Source: Achromobacter piechaudii NBRC 102461
GTDB taxonomy: Bacteria; Pseudomonadota; Gammaproteobacteria; Burkholderiales; Burkholderiaceae_B
Assembly: GCF_001571245.1 (NCBI RefSeq)
Contig: NZ_BCTK01000001.1
Location: forward strand, 744,001 to 808,000
DNA: 64,000 bases
Direction of reading: 5' to 3'
Shown here: piece by piece, positions 16,610 through 26,227 of the stretch
Position numbering within the stretch: the stretch's first letter is position 1
Layout of the letters: every line of letters begins with the position of its first letter
Made by a program: the position numbers and the translations under genes
The notes under the pieces: model-generated
The model's database searches: none
The model's input: the letters and a program-made list of their open reading frames with translations, nothing else
What the model was told of the DNA's origin: nothing

Positions 16610-16990
16610 CTACAACTGCATCTTGCGTTTGCCCAACAGCGTCAAGGCCAGGCTGCGGCCCGTGCGCATGAAGGGGTACAGCGCGGTGGACAGGCAGGGG
16701 TTGCGGAACACGGCGGCGTTCACGCTGTTGAACAGATCATTGCCGGTGCTGATCAGCGCCAGCCGGTTGATGCAGTCGGCGCCCCAGTAGTCTTGCCCGT
16801 CCAGGTGCAGCAGCATGCCCTGGTTCAGGTCATAGCCTTGCGCCTTGTAGGCAACGGCCATGTCGGGATGGTCGCGCATGTTCAGCAGGTCGATCGGGCC
16901 CACCGCTTTCTGCAATTGCAGCATCCGCACGTAGTTCGAGCAGAACGGGCAGTCTCCGTCGTACAGCAGGAAATTCTTGGAGTGGGACAT
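16610..16990 (-). CDS. DCC-family (DUF393) thiol-disulfide-type protein
   Basis: 126 residues. It carries the family signature YDGDCPFCSNYV near the N-terminus, with an Asp-Cys-x-x-Cys pair like thioredoxin-fold proteins, and ends in a basic tail. The length is normal for DUF393. Members are predicted thiol-disulfide oxidoreductases, but their substrates are mostly unknown. It converges with the LysR gene (53-base gap) and sits downstream of the HdeD-fusion gene on the same strand. Confidence 0.85.
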   Translation of the reverse strand: MSHSKNFLLYDGDCPFCSNYVRMLQLQKAVGPIDLLNMRDHPDMAVAYKAQGYDLNQGMLLHLDGQDYWGADCINRLALISTGNDLFNSVNAAVFRNPCLSTALYPFMRTGRSLALTLLGKRKMQL

Positions 16991-17070
16991 GATGCACCTA
17001 GGGTTGAGATCACGCGTCCATTAAAGCGCAATGCGCGCGCGGGCGTTTGGCGTGCCCCGCGCTGCTGGCG

Positions 17071-18474
17071 TCAGCCTTGCGCGGGCGGACGCTGCGCGGC
17101 GGCGTTGCGGTCCTGATCGCGCCAGCGGGCGCGCAGCTGGGAAATCTGGCGCAGCGCCGCCTGCGACATCTTCCACCAGCCAAACGGCCGGGGGTCGGCC
17201 AGCATGCTCATGGCGCGGGCATAGTCCAGCGTCAGCCCGGGCGTCCAGGCCATCGTCAGCGCGCGTTTGCGTATCTGCGAAGCGACCCAGAGTTCCGGCG
17301 TCAACAGCAAGCGCAGAAAAACGCGCCAGCCGGCCTCGCTGCCATGCAGCCGTCCGACCACCCCGTCCAGGGCGGCGTCGAGCGCCCGCGCGACCGAGCT
17401 TGAACAATTGCGGTGGGTCAAGTTGTAGGTGCTGTCCTGCCGGTACTCCTGCCAGAAGTCGGCCAGCTTCCGTGCGTCGTAGTTGCGAAACCGCACGCGG
17501 ATGGTCGAGGGGCACCAGGCCTTGGATTCCGTGGCGTAGTCGGGTTGATAGACGCCCGGGATATCGTTTTCGGCGGTGGCGCGCAAGAGGCTGCCGAATT
17601 CATCGGGCGACCGGTCGATTTCGTCGCGCGGGTACAGGCTGATGTAGATGCCTTCGGGCGATTCGAGCGCGGCGTGCCCGGTGGAGATCACGCCGTTGAC
17701 GTCCACGGCGGCGATGTAGCGGTCCACCAAGGGGTAGTTGCGGGTCTGCGCCTTGGCCGAGCCGGACGGCGTCCACACATGGACCGTCAACGCGCGTTCC
17801 GAGTCGGCGGGCGGGCCGTCCCAAACAGTGGGACGCTGCGGGCCAGGCGTGGAAGGCGAGGCGGGGGCAGGCTCGGACGGCAGGAAGTCCGGCGACGGAT
17901 TGGACGCAAACGCCGGATTCGACGCCAGCCGCTTCACGCGGCGCGCCAGCCACAGCAGCTTCATGCCTGCGATGCCCAGAAACAGGCCCACGCAATACGG
18001 TACGGTGCCGACGTAGTGCGTGGGATAGGGCTGAAAAAAGAAGATGGCCAGCAGGATTTCCACGATGCCGCCAGCGAAGGCGTAGCGCCAGCGTTCATAA
18101 CGGACCACATACGCCGCCAGGCATTGCAGCAGTCCGTCGAGCAGGAACAGCGCGCCAAAGATCATCGACAAGGCAAAGTGCCCGTGATGGTGGCCCGCCA
18201 GGATCAGGCTGCCCGCCAACAGGACGAACAGGCCTTTCACATAGCGCAGCACGCGCTGCCCGCCTACGCCGCTGGAGGCGATCATCAGCGTGGCAAGGCC
18301 CTCGATGATGAAGAGCGCGGCGAAGGCGTTCAGCGGAAAGTACAGCACCCCGTCCAGCGCGTCGATGAAGATGAAGACGCCCGCGACCAGAAAAAACAGT
18401 CCCGCCGCGAACAGGCCCTTCCAGCGCTTGCGCAGATAGGGCACTCCCAACAGCAGCAATACAAGTTGTGGCAT
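17071..18474 (-). CDS. HdeD-like membrane protein fused to a permuted NlpC/P60 (papain-like) domain
   Basis: 467 residues. The first ~180 form about six transmembrane helices in the pairwise pattern of HdeD/DUF308 proteins. A Pro/Ser/Ala linker (~185-222) leads to a soluble domain containing STGHAALESP with His267 and HRNCSSSVARAL with Cys357. This His-before-Cys order with the NCSSS context is that of circularly permuted NlpC/P60 or LRAT-like amidases/acyltransferases. If the first helices place the C-terminus in the cytoplasm, the substrate could be a lipid or peptide; this is not determined. The start at 18474 lacks a strong ribosome site. No partner gene is evident. Confidence 0.7.
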   Translation of the reverse strand: MPQLVLLLLGVPYLRKRWKGLFAAGLFFLVAGVFIFIDALDGVLYFPLNAFAALFIIEGLATLMIASSGVGGQRVLRYVKGLFVLLAGSLILAGHHHGHFALSMIFGALFLLDGLLQCLAAYVVRYERWRYAFAGGIVEILLAIFFFQPYPTHYVGTVPYCVGLFLGIAGMKLLWLARRVKRLASNPAFASNPSPDFLPSEPAPASPSTPGPQRPTVWDGPPADSERALTVHVWTPSGSAKAQTRNYPLVDRYIAAVDVNGVISTGHAALESPEGIYISLYPRDEIDRSPDEFGSLLRATAENDIPGVYQPDYATESKAWCPSTIRVRFRNYDARKLADFWQEYRQDSTYNLTHRNCSSSVARALDAALDGVVGRLHGSEAGWRVFLRLLLTPELWVASQIRKRALTMAWTPGLTLDYARAMSMLADPRPFGWWKMSQAALRQISQLRARWRDQDRNAAAQRPPAQG

Positions 18475-18549
18475 GCCTGAGTTCCGATGCGGGGGGGATA
18501 AAAGCGAATCGTACCGAAACCTGGCGTCTTGTCACGCACGCGGTTCAGG

Positions 18550-19206
18550 TCAGGGTTGCGCGGAGGTTTGTGCAAGGTCGGCGGGCGCATCGTCCCAGGC
18601 CAGGCGCGTGGCATACGTGCGCACATCCTCAGGCCATGCGGCAACGCAATGCGCGAACTGTTCGGCGTCGTTCGCATACAGCGCGCGCGTGGCTTCCTCG
18701 AAGCCCGGCAAGTCGCCCGCCATGCTGGTCATGAATCGATAGGCGGCTTCCTGCCGCTGGCGCTGCTGGTCCCGCGCATCGTTGCTGCGACGCGCCTGTT
18801 CGACCAGCTTGCGCAGCGCGACCGACGCGCCGCCCGGCTGCTCGGCCAGCCAATCCCAGTGCCGGGGCAGCAGCGTCACTTCTCGCGCCACCACCCCCAG
18901 CTTGGGCCGGCCGCGTCCGCGTGGCGCCGACGCGCCGTGCTCTGCTTGCGTCGGTTGTGGCGTTCCGGCAGGGCTTGCGTCGGCGGCCGGGCGATGGCGC
19001 GCGACGATCTGCGCGTCGGTGCCGGCCAGATTCAGATCGGTCTGGATGCCCGTCCCGTCCTGATAGACGAGCAATGCGGCGTCCTCGCCGCTGGCGTGCT
19101 TGACCGCCAGCGCCACGTCGGCGAGCGCGCCGGTGGCAAGGATGCGGTGGCCCGCGAAGGCGGTGTAGGTGGTGATGGAGACCAAGGGGGAAGCGGTGGT
19201 GGTCAT
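18550..19206 (-). CDS. DUF2239 family protein
   Basis: 218 residues. An N-terminal half with YTAFAGHRILATGALADVAL and a C-terminal block (RGRPKLGVVAREVTLLPRHWDWLAEQ, then GGASVALRKLVEQAR) are the family hallmarks. The middle is a low-complexity Ala/Pro linker. The RGRPKLGV and RHWDWL segments look like a helix-turn-helix or ribbon-helix contact surface, but no function is established. The promoter just upstream carries two copies of a CCGGGT-type element, so the gene may be regulated, perhaps by itself. Confidence 0.8.
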   Translation of the reverse strand: MTTTASPLVSITTYTAFAGHRILATGALADVALAVKHASGEDAALLVYQDGTGIQTDLNLAGTDAQIVARHRPAADASPAGTPQPTQAEHGASAPRGRGRPKLGVVAREVTLLPRHWDWLAEQPGGASVALRKLVEQARRSNDARDQQRQRQEAAYRFMTSMAGDLPGFEEATRALYANDAEQFAHCVAAWPEDVRTYATRLAWDDAPADLAQTSAQP

Positions 19207-19273
19207 GGCGTGGGGGTCCGGTAGCCAGGCAGGGGAGTCGCGTATGAAAAAACACGGGGCGAAACGCAGCGTA

Positions 19274-19303
19274 ATTATGATCCGGGTAAAAATAGTTTGT
19301 CAA
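19274..19303 (-). promoter_or_regulatory. Sigma-70-type promoter for the DUF2239 gene
   Basis: On the minus strand TTGACA (19298-19303) and CATAAT (19274-19279) are separated by 18 bases, upstream of the start at 19206. The spacer and the upstream flank hold two copies of an operator-like element. Confidence 0.65.
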
Positions 19304-19323
19304 TATCATCCGGGTGAAAATAC
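19277..19323 (-). repeat. Direct repeat, possible operator, in the DUF2239 promoter
   Basis: Two direct copies of an ~18-base element (minus strand core TATTTT-N-ACCCGGAT-N-AT) lie at 19277-19295 and 19305-19323, 28 bp apart. One copy lies between the -35 and -10 boxes and the other just upstream of -35. The placement suits a repressor or a sigma-factor-linked regulator; the protein is unknown. Confidence 0.6.
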
Positions 19324-19352
19324 TTGTGGCTTTGGTGATGCGGGGCTATAAA

Positions 19353-19375
19353 CCGGGCTTCGATTCCCGGCGCCA
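19353..19375 (+). other. Possible tRNA 3'-end remnant (T-arm-like)
   Basis: CCGGG and CCCGG flank a CTTCGATT loop, followed by CGCCA, resembling a tRNA T-arm and acceptor end. No 5' half is present within the preceding 100 bases, and the invariant G53-C61 pair is not clean. It is at most a remnant, for example of an old integration site, or chance. Confidence 0.2.
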
Positions 19376-19433
19376 GACGCGCCGGCCTGGCTGCGCTGCC
19401 CTGTGTAAAAAACCCTGAACAAACCTAGGGTAG

Positions 19434-20951
<1,518 letters not shown>

Positions 20952-20983
20952 TCCGTACAGTCAACTACAATGTCATGCATCAC

Positions 20984-21036
20984 GCACCGGCAGAATCGCA
21001 TCAACAATCCGCGGTTCTGCCGGTGCGGTTTTATTT
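20984..21036 (+). terminator. Strong hairpin between guaB and guaA
   Basis: A perfect 12-bp stem GCACCGGCAGAA/TTCTGCCGGTGC (20984-20995 with 21015-21026) is followed by GGTTTTATTT. It looks like an intrinsic terminator or attenuator only 16 bases before the guaA start, so it may lower or regulate guaA read-through. Confidence 0.8.
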
Positions 21037-21051
21037 AATCGGTAGAGCTCA

Positions 21052-22644
21052 ATGCACCAGCGCATCCTCATTCTTGACTACGGTTCGCAAGTCACCCAAC
21101 TGATCGCCCGTCGCGTCCGCGAGGCCGGCGTCTATTCCGAAGTGCATCCCGGCGACGTCGACGACGCGTTCGTGCGCGACCAGATGGCGCAAGGCTTGAA
21201 GGGCATCATCCTGTCCGGCAGCCACGCCTCCGCCTACGAAGAAGGCTCGATGCGCGTGCCGCACGCCGTGTTCGAACTGGGCGTGCCGGTGCTGGGCATC
21301 TGCTACGGCATGCAGTCCATGGCGCAGCAACTGGGCGGCGTGGTCAGCTTCTCGGACCACCGCGAATTCGGCTACGCCGAAGTGCGCGCCCACGGCCACA
21401 CCAAGCTGCTTGAAGGCATCGCCGACTTCACCACGCCCGAAGGCCATGGCATGTTGAAGGTCTGGATGAGTCACGGCGACAAGGTCACCGAGCTGCCCCC
21501 CGGCTTCAAGCTGATGGCCTCGACGCCGTCTTGCCCCATCGCCGGCATGGCCGACGAAGAGCGCCGTTTCTACGCCGTTCAGTTCCACCCCGAAGTCACG
21601 CACACCGTTCAAGGCAAGGCCATGCTGGCCCGCTTCGTAAACGAGATCTGCGAATGCCAGGGCGACTGGAACATGCCCGACTACGTCGAAGAAGCCGTCG
21701 CCCGCATCCGCGAGCAGGTCGGTACCGACGAAGTCATTCTGGGCCTGTCGGGTGGCGTGGACTCCTCCGTTGCCGCCGCACTGATCCACAAGGCCATCGG
21801 CGACCAGCTCACTTGCGTGTTCGTCGACCATGGCCTGTTGCGCCTGGACGAAGGCAAGCAGGTCATGCAGACCTTTGCCGAAAACATGGGCGTGAAGATC
21901 ATTCACGTCGACGCCACCGCGCAATTCATGGGCAAGCTGTCCGGCGTCGCCGACCCGGAAGCCAAGCGCAAGATCATCGGTCGCGAATTCGTCGAAGTGT
22001 TCCAGGAACAAGCCGGCAAGCAGCAAAGCGCCAAGTGGCTGGCCCAGGGCACGATCTACCCCGACGTCATCGAATCCGCTGGCGCCAAGACGGGCAAGGC
22101 CACGTCCATCAAGTCGCACCACAACGTGGGCGGCCTGCCGGACACGCTGAACCTGCAACTGTTGGAACCGCTGCGCGAACTGTTCAAGGACGAAGTCCGC
22201 GAACTGGGCGTGGCGCTGGGCCTGCCGCCGCAGATGGTGTATCGCCACCCGTTCCCGGGTCCGGGTCTGGGTGTACGGATTCTGGGCGAAGTGAAGCATG
22301 AATATGCTGAACTGTTGCGCCGCGCGGATGCGATCTTCATTGAAGAGCTGCGCAATACCAAGGATGAAGCCAGCGGCTTGACTTGGTACGAGCTGACGTC
22401 CCAAGCGTTTGCGGTTTTCCTGCCGGTGAAGTCGGTGGGTGTGATGGGCGACGGGCGCACGTATGAATACGTCGTGGCCTTGCGCGCGGTGCAGACGTTC
22501 GACTTCATGACTGCCGATTGGGCGCCGCTGCCGCATCCGCTGCTGGCGCGGGTTTCTTCGCGGATCATCAATGAAGTGCGCGGGATCAATCGCGTGGTTT
22601 ATGACGTGTCGAGCAAGCCGCCGGCGACGATTGAGTGGGAATGA
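21052..22644 (+). CDS. guaA: GMP synthase (glutamine-hydrolysing)
   Basis: 530 residues. The N-terminal class I glutamine amidotransferase has its nucleophile in GICYGM (Cys84) and the His-x-Glu in QFHPEVTH. The ATP pyrophosphatase domain has the PP-loop LSGGVDSSV, and the C-terminal dimerisation domain ends IEWE. It converts XMP to GMP using glutamine and ATP. It is followed by a terminator and then by a block of accessory genes; the 3' end of guaA is a known integration hot spot in bacteria. Confidence 0.98.
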   Translation: MHQRILILDYGSQVTQLIARRVREAGVYSEVHPGDVDDAFVRDQMAQGLKGIILSGSHASAYEEGSMRVPHAVFELGVPVLGICYGMQSMAQQLGGVVSFSDHREFGYAEVRAHGHTKLLEGIADFTTPEGHGMLKVWMSHGDKVTELPPGFKLMASTPSCPIAGMADEERRFYAVQFHPEVTHTVQGKAMLARFVNEICECQGDWNMPDYVEEAVARIREQVGTDEVILGLSGGVDSSVAAALIHKAIGDQLTCVFVDHGLLRLDEGKQVMQTFAENMGVKIIHVDATAQFMGKLSGVADPEAKRKIIGREFVEVFQEQAGKQQSAKWLAQGTIYPDVIESAGAKTGKATSIKSHHNVGGLPDTLNLQLLEPLRELFKDEVRELGVALGLPPQMVYRHPFPGPGLGVRILGEVKHEYAELLRRADAIFIEELRNTKDEASGLTWYELTSQAFAVFLPVKSVGVMGDGRTYEYVVALRAVQTFDFMTADWAPLPHPLLARVSSRIINEVRGINRVVYDVSSKPPATIEWE

Positions 22645-22668
22645 TCCCCTCTGTCAGATGAGGTAGTT

Positions 22669-22694
22669 GAAAAGGGCGCTTCGGCGCCCTTTTC
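22669..22694 (+). terminator. Intrinsic terminator after guaA with a TTCG tetraloop
   Basis: An 11-bp perfect stem GAAAAGGGCGC/GCGCCCTTTTC closes on a TTCG loop (22680-22683); its descending arm includes TTTT and leads into CATTG. It probably also ends transcription of the convergent aceE gene. Confidence 0.85.
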
Positions 22695-22891
22695 ATTGCC
22701 AGCAGAACAGTCGATTGTGTGGTTCGGAGGGCGAGTTATTAGTCGAGCCCGGTTGGTGGCCGATATGCTGCACTCGCACGTCGGATCCCGTGTGAGGTCG
22801 TTCAAAAGTGGTCAGTGCAACCAAAAGAGGCAGCCACTTTCCAGTTTTGAACTGTCCAATTTGCGGGGAAGGTCAGCCGTTGTGTATGCGT
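22695..22891. other. Non-coding gap between guaA and the aceE block
   Basis: About 200 bases with no convincing gene. Short frames here, including one with a CPICGEG motif from 22808, run into aceE antisense and lack a ribosome site. The stretch looks like debris at the border of an acquired segment, but I see no clear direct repeat of the guaA 3' end. Confidence 0.4.
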
Positions 22892-25579
22892 CTAGATAGT
22901 GACAGGGTCAATTTTTTCCGGATCGATGTTGTACCGGAGGATCGCTTCCCGGATTTTGGTACGAGGAAGATGGCCCTCATCGGCCAGCACTTTGATCGCT
23001 GCGAGAGCGACGAAGTGTCGATCGACTTCGAAAAATTCGCGCAATGATTCGCGAGTATCTGACCGCCCGAAGCCATCCGTACCGAGGCTGATGAATCGTC
23101 GATCGTTAATGAAGGGGCGAATCTGATCGCCGATAATCTTCATGTAATCGGTTGCCACGACGACGGGACCTGCTCGATTTTGCAAGCATTGCTGGATATA
23201 CGGAAGGCGCGGCTCCTCTTCGGAATGAAGCATGTTCCAACGCTCTGCGGCCATCCCATCGCGACGTAGCTCGGTCAGGCTGGTGGCGCTCCACACGTCG
23301 CTGGAAATGCCAAAATCCTGCTCCAGCAGTTCACTGGCGGCGATGACTTCGCGCAGGATAGAGCCGCTGCCCATCAGTTGCACATGCGGCTTGCTGTCTT
23401 GTTTCGACACGGCATCTTGTTTCTGGCTATCGCGCAGCAGATAGAGTCCCTTGAGGATGCCGGCTTCGCTTCCTTCCGGCAGGGCTGGATTCGGGTAGTT
23501 CTCGTTGAGCAGCGTGATGTAGTAGTAAATATCTTCCTGTTCCGCGTACATGCGGCGCAAGCCGTCCTGGATGATGACTGCCAGTTCGTAAGCAAAGGTC
23601 GGGTCATACGAGACGCAGTTGGGGATGACCGACGAGAGCACATGGCTGTGTCCGTCATCGTGCTGCAAGCCTTCCCCCATGAGTGTGGTGCGGCCAGACG
23701 TAGCCCCCAGCAGGAAGCCGCGCGTGCGTGCATCGCTTGCGGCCCACGCCAGATCGCCGACGCGTTGCAGACCGAACATGGAGTAGAAGATGTAGAACGG
23801 GATGGTTGGCAGGCCATGATTGCTATAGGCTGTCCCTGCCGCGATCCATGAGCAGATCGCACCCGATTCGTTGATTCCCTCTTGCAGGATTTGACCGTCC
23901 TTGGCCTCTTTGTAGTAGCTCAACTGACCCGCATCTTGTGGGGTATAGAGCTGGCCCATGTACGAGTGGATACCGATCTGGCGGAACAGACCTTCCATGC
24001 CAAAAGTGCGCGATTCGTCCGGCACGATGGGGATGACCAGCTTGCCCAGGTTGGGGTCTTTGAGCAGCGTAGTCAGGATGCGAACGAAGGACATGGTGGT
24101 CGAGACGCCGCGCTCGCCGCTGTCTTTCAGTTGCGTGGCGAAGGCACTGAGCGGCGGCACTGTCAGCGGAGCGACTTGACGGGAACGCGACGGAACATAG
24201 CCGCCCAGTGTGGCCCGGCGCTGTGCGAAGTAACGTGATTCCTCGCTGTCGGGCGCGGGTTTCATGTAAGGCATTTCTTCGAGTTGGTCGTCGGGCACCG
24301 GCAACGAAAAGCGATCGCGAAATGCACGCACCGCATCCGCGCTCATCTTCTTCAACTGGTGGTTGATGTTCTGGCCTTCGCCAGCCTCGCCCATGCCGAA
24401 GCCCTTGACTGTTTTTACCAAAACGACAGTAGGCCGGCCTTCTGTACTGACGGCTTGTGCATAGGCGGCATACACCTTCTCGGGGTCATGGCCGCCACGT
24501 GTCAGCGCCCAAATCTCGTCGTCCGACAGGTGCGCCACCAACTCCAGTAACTCTGGATACTTGCCGAAGAAGTGTTCGCGCACATAGGCGCCGTTTTGCG
24601 ACTTGAAGGTCTGATATTCCCCGTCAACGCATTCCATCATGCGTTGACGCAGCAGCCCACTGGTATCGCGCTTGAGCAGGTCGTCCCAGCCGCTGCCCCA
24701 CAGCACCTTGATGACGTTCCAGCCCGCGGCCCGGAAGGTGCCTTCGAGTTCCTGCACGATCTTGCTGTTGCCCCGCACCGGGCCGTCCAGGCGTTGCAGA
24801 TTGCAGTTGACGATAAAGATCAGATTGTCGAGGCGTTCGCGCCCGGCGACCGAGATGGCGGCCAGCGATTCGGGCTGGTCCATTTCTCCATCACCGAGGA
24901 AGGCCCACACCTTGCGGCCCTGATGCTCCAGCAATCCCCGGTATTCGAGATATCGCATGAACCGGGCCTGATAGGCGGCAGTCAATGGACCCAGCCCCAT
25001 GGATACCGTGGGGAACTGCCAGAAATCTGGCATCAGTCGAGGGTGAGGATAGGAGGACAGGCCATCGCGTCCGGCCTCCCGGCGGAAGTTGTCCAGTTGC
25101 GCTTCGGTGATGCGTCCTTCCAGGTATGCGCGCCCGTAAATGCCCGGCGCGGAATGGCCCTGGATGTAGACCATATCGCCGCCGAATGTCTCGGTGCGGC
25201 CCCGGAAGAAGTGATTGAAGCCCACGTCATAGAGCACCGCCGCCGACTGGTAGGTGGCGATGTGTCCGCCGACGTTGGAGTGCTTGCCGGCGCGTAACAC
25301 CATTACCATCGCATTCCAGCGGATATAAGCATTCAGGCGTTGCTCGATATCGATGTCGCCGGGATAGGCGGGCTGCCGGTCTTTGTCGATGGTATTGATG
25401 TAGGGGGTCGTGACGCGCCCGTGCAGATCGCCATGGCGGGAGGCGTCGAAGTCGGTGAGCTGGTCGATCAGGTAGTGGGCGCGCGAACGGCCTTCTACCG
25501 TCGTGACAGCCTCCAGCGCTTCCAGCCACTCTCGGGTTTCTAACGGGTCAACGTCGACCAGTGCGAGGGGGGGATTCAT
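22892..25579 (-). CDS. aceE: Pyruvate dehydrogenase E1 component, homodimeric type
   Basis: 895 residues from the ATG at 25579, which has GGAGG six bases upstream; the frame is open further 5' but that part crosses the operator region and is not family-like. ThDP-binding features are visible: GDGEMDQPES, then NCNLQRLDGPVRGN. The transketolase central domain (INESGAICSWIAAGTAYSNHG) and the C-terminal domain follow. It decarboxylates pyruvate and feeds acetyl groups to E2. No aceF or lpdA is nearby, so this is probably a second, regulated E1 copy working with E2/E3 encoded elsewhere. It is divergent from a MarR gene, with palindromes between. Base composition looks less GC-rich than the flanks. 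Confidence 0.92.
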   Translation of the reverse strand: MNPPLALVDVDPLETREWLEALEAVTTVEGRSRAHYLIDQLTDFDASRHGDLHGRVTTPYINTIDKDRQPAYPGDIDIEQRLNAYIRWNAMVMVLRAGKHSNVGGHIATYQSAAVLYDVGFNHFFRGRTETFGGDMVYIQGHSAPGIYGRAYLEGRITEAQLDNFRREAGRDGLSSYPHPRLMPDFWQFPTVSMGLGPLTAAYQARFMRYLEYRGLLEHQGRKVWAFLGDGEMDQPESLAAISVAGRERLDNLIFIVNCNLQRLDGPVRGNSKIVQELEGTFRAAGWNVIKVLWGSGWDDLLKRDTSGLLRQRMMECVDGEYQTFKSQNGAYVREHFFGKYPELLELVAHLSDDEIWALTRGGHDPEKVYAAYAQAVSTEGRPTVVLVKTVKGFGMGEAGEGQNINHQLKKMSADAVRAFRDRFSLPVPDDQLEEMPYMKPAPDSEESRYFAQRRATLGGYVPSRSRQVAPLTVPPLSAFATQLKDSGERGVSTTMSFVRILTTLLKDPNLGKLVIPIVPDESRTFGMEGLFRQIGIHSYMGQLYTPQDAGQLSYYKEAKDGQILQEGINESGAICSWIAAGTAYSNHGLPTIPFYIFYSMFGLQRVGDLAWAASDARTRGFLLGATSGRTTLMGEGLQHDDGHSHVLSSVIPNCVSYDPTFAYELAVIIQDGLRRMYAEQEDIYYYITLLNENYPNPALPEGSEAGILKGLYLLRDSQKQDAVSKQDSKPHVQLMGSGSILREVIAASELLEQDFGISSDVWSATSLTELRRDGMAAERWNMLHSEEEPRLPYIQQCLQNRAGPVVVATDYMKIIGDQIRPFINDRRFISLGTDGFGRSDTRESLREFFEVDRHFVALAAIKVLADEGHLPRTKIREAILRYNIDPEKIDPVTI

Positions 25580-25668
25580 GGCGGGCCTCCAGGAAAAAAG
25601 GTGTTGAAGCAGGGCTGCGCTCGGCCAGACGGGCAGGCGTGGAGCAGTCATGTAAGTTCGATTTATGA

Positions 25669-25726
25669 ATTGCATATGCAATCGTATCGCTCGCAATTCT
25701 AAGTCAGTTAGAATTGCAAATGCAAC
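25669..25726. promoter_or_regulatory. Two TTGCA-type palindromes (MarR operator) between aceE and marR
   Basis: A perfect 14-bp palindrome ATTGCATATGCAAT is at 25669-25682 and a near-palindrome ATTGCAAATGCAAC at 25713-25726. Both lie in the shared divergent promoter region; the same word recurs upstream of the AceE-like gene at 27399-27427. AAGGAG at 25736-25742 belongs to the regulator. Confidence 0.7.
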
Positions 25727-25748
25727 CAAAATACGAAAGGAGTTTGTT

Positions 25749-26195
25749 ATGACGAAGGGCGAATCGGATCTCTGGTTCTCGTTTGTGCGCGCCCATCGTT
25801 TGATGATCCGCGAGGTGGAGAGCCGCCTGGCAGCGGCCAAACTGCCCACCTATGCTTGGTACGACGTCCTTTGGGGGCTGGAAAGCGGATCCGGGGGCAC
25901 ACGACGGATGCACGAACTGGCCGACGCACTAGCGATCGAACGCTACAACCTCACGCGCTTGGTGGACCGGTTGGAGCAAGAGGGACTGGTCAAGCGTGCG
26001 CGTTCAGCCGAAGACGGCCGCGCCGCGTACGCAACCATTACGAAGGAAGGGCGCGCGCTTCGAAAGAAGATGTGGAAGGTTTACGAAGGAACCGTTGCCG
26101 AGGTTTTTCTGAGCCAGTTCAGCATCGACGAGCAAAGCAAGTTTGCCGCGGCGCTGGATCAAGCCTCTGCTGCGGCGCGCGCTCGGGGTGACTGA
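25749..26195 (+). CDS. MarR-family transcriptional regulator
   Basis: 148 residues. The winged helix is typical: LWGLESGSGGTRRMHELADALAIERYNLTRLVDRLEQEGLV, then RSAEDGRAAYATITKEGR as the wing. The ATG at 25749 has a perfect AAGGAG seven bases upstream. It is divergent from aceE and convergent with the half-size AceE-like gene. Palindromes sharing one sequence in both flanking promoters suggest that it represses itself, aceE and the AceE-like gene until a ligand (possibly an aromatic or organic acid) binds. Confidence 0.92.
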   Translation: MTKGESDLWFSFVRAHRLMIREVESRLAAAKLPTYAWYDVLWGLESGSGGTRRMHELADALAIERYNLTRLVDRLEQEGLVKRARSAEDGRAAYATITKEGRALRKKMWKVYEGTVAEVFLSQFSIDEQSKFAAALDQASAAARARGD

Positions 26196-26227
26196 CGCTT
26201 GCGCAAGCGAGATTGCGCGGCTCGGTT

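Noticed and set aside
22808..23047. Small frame with CPICGEG motif after guaA
   Set aside because: Overlaps aceE antisense for most of its length, lacks a ribosome site; at best a fragment of a lost gene.
25580..25849. N-terminal extension of aceE to 25849
   Set aside because: Would cross the divergent operator and the MarR start; the ATG at 25579 has GGAGG and matches the family start.
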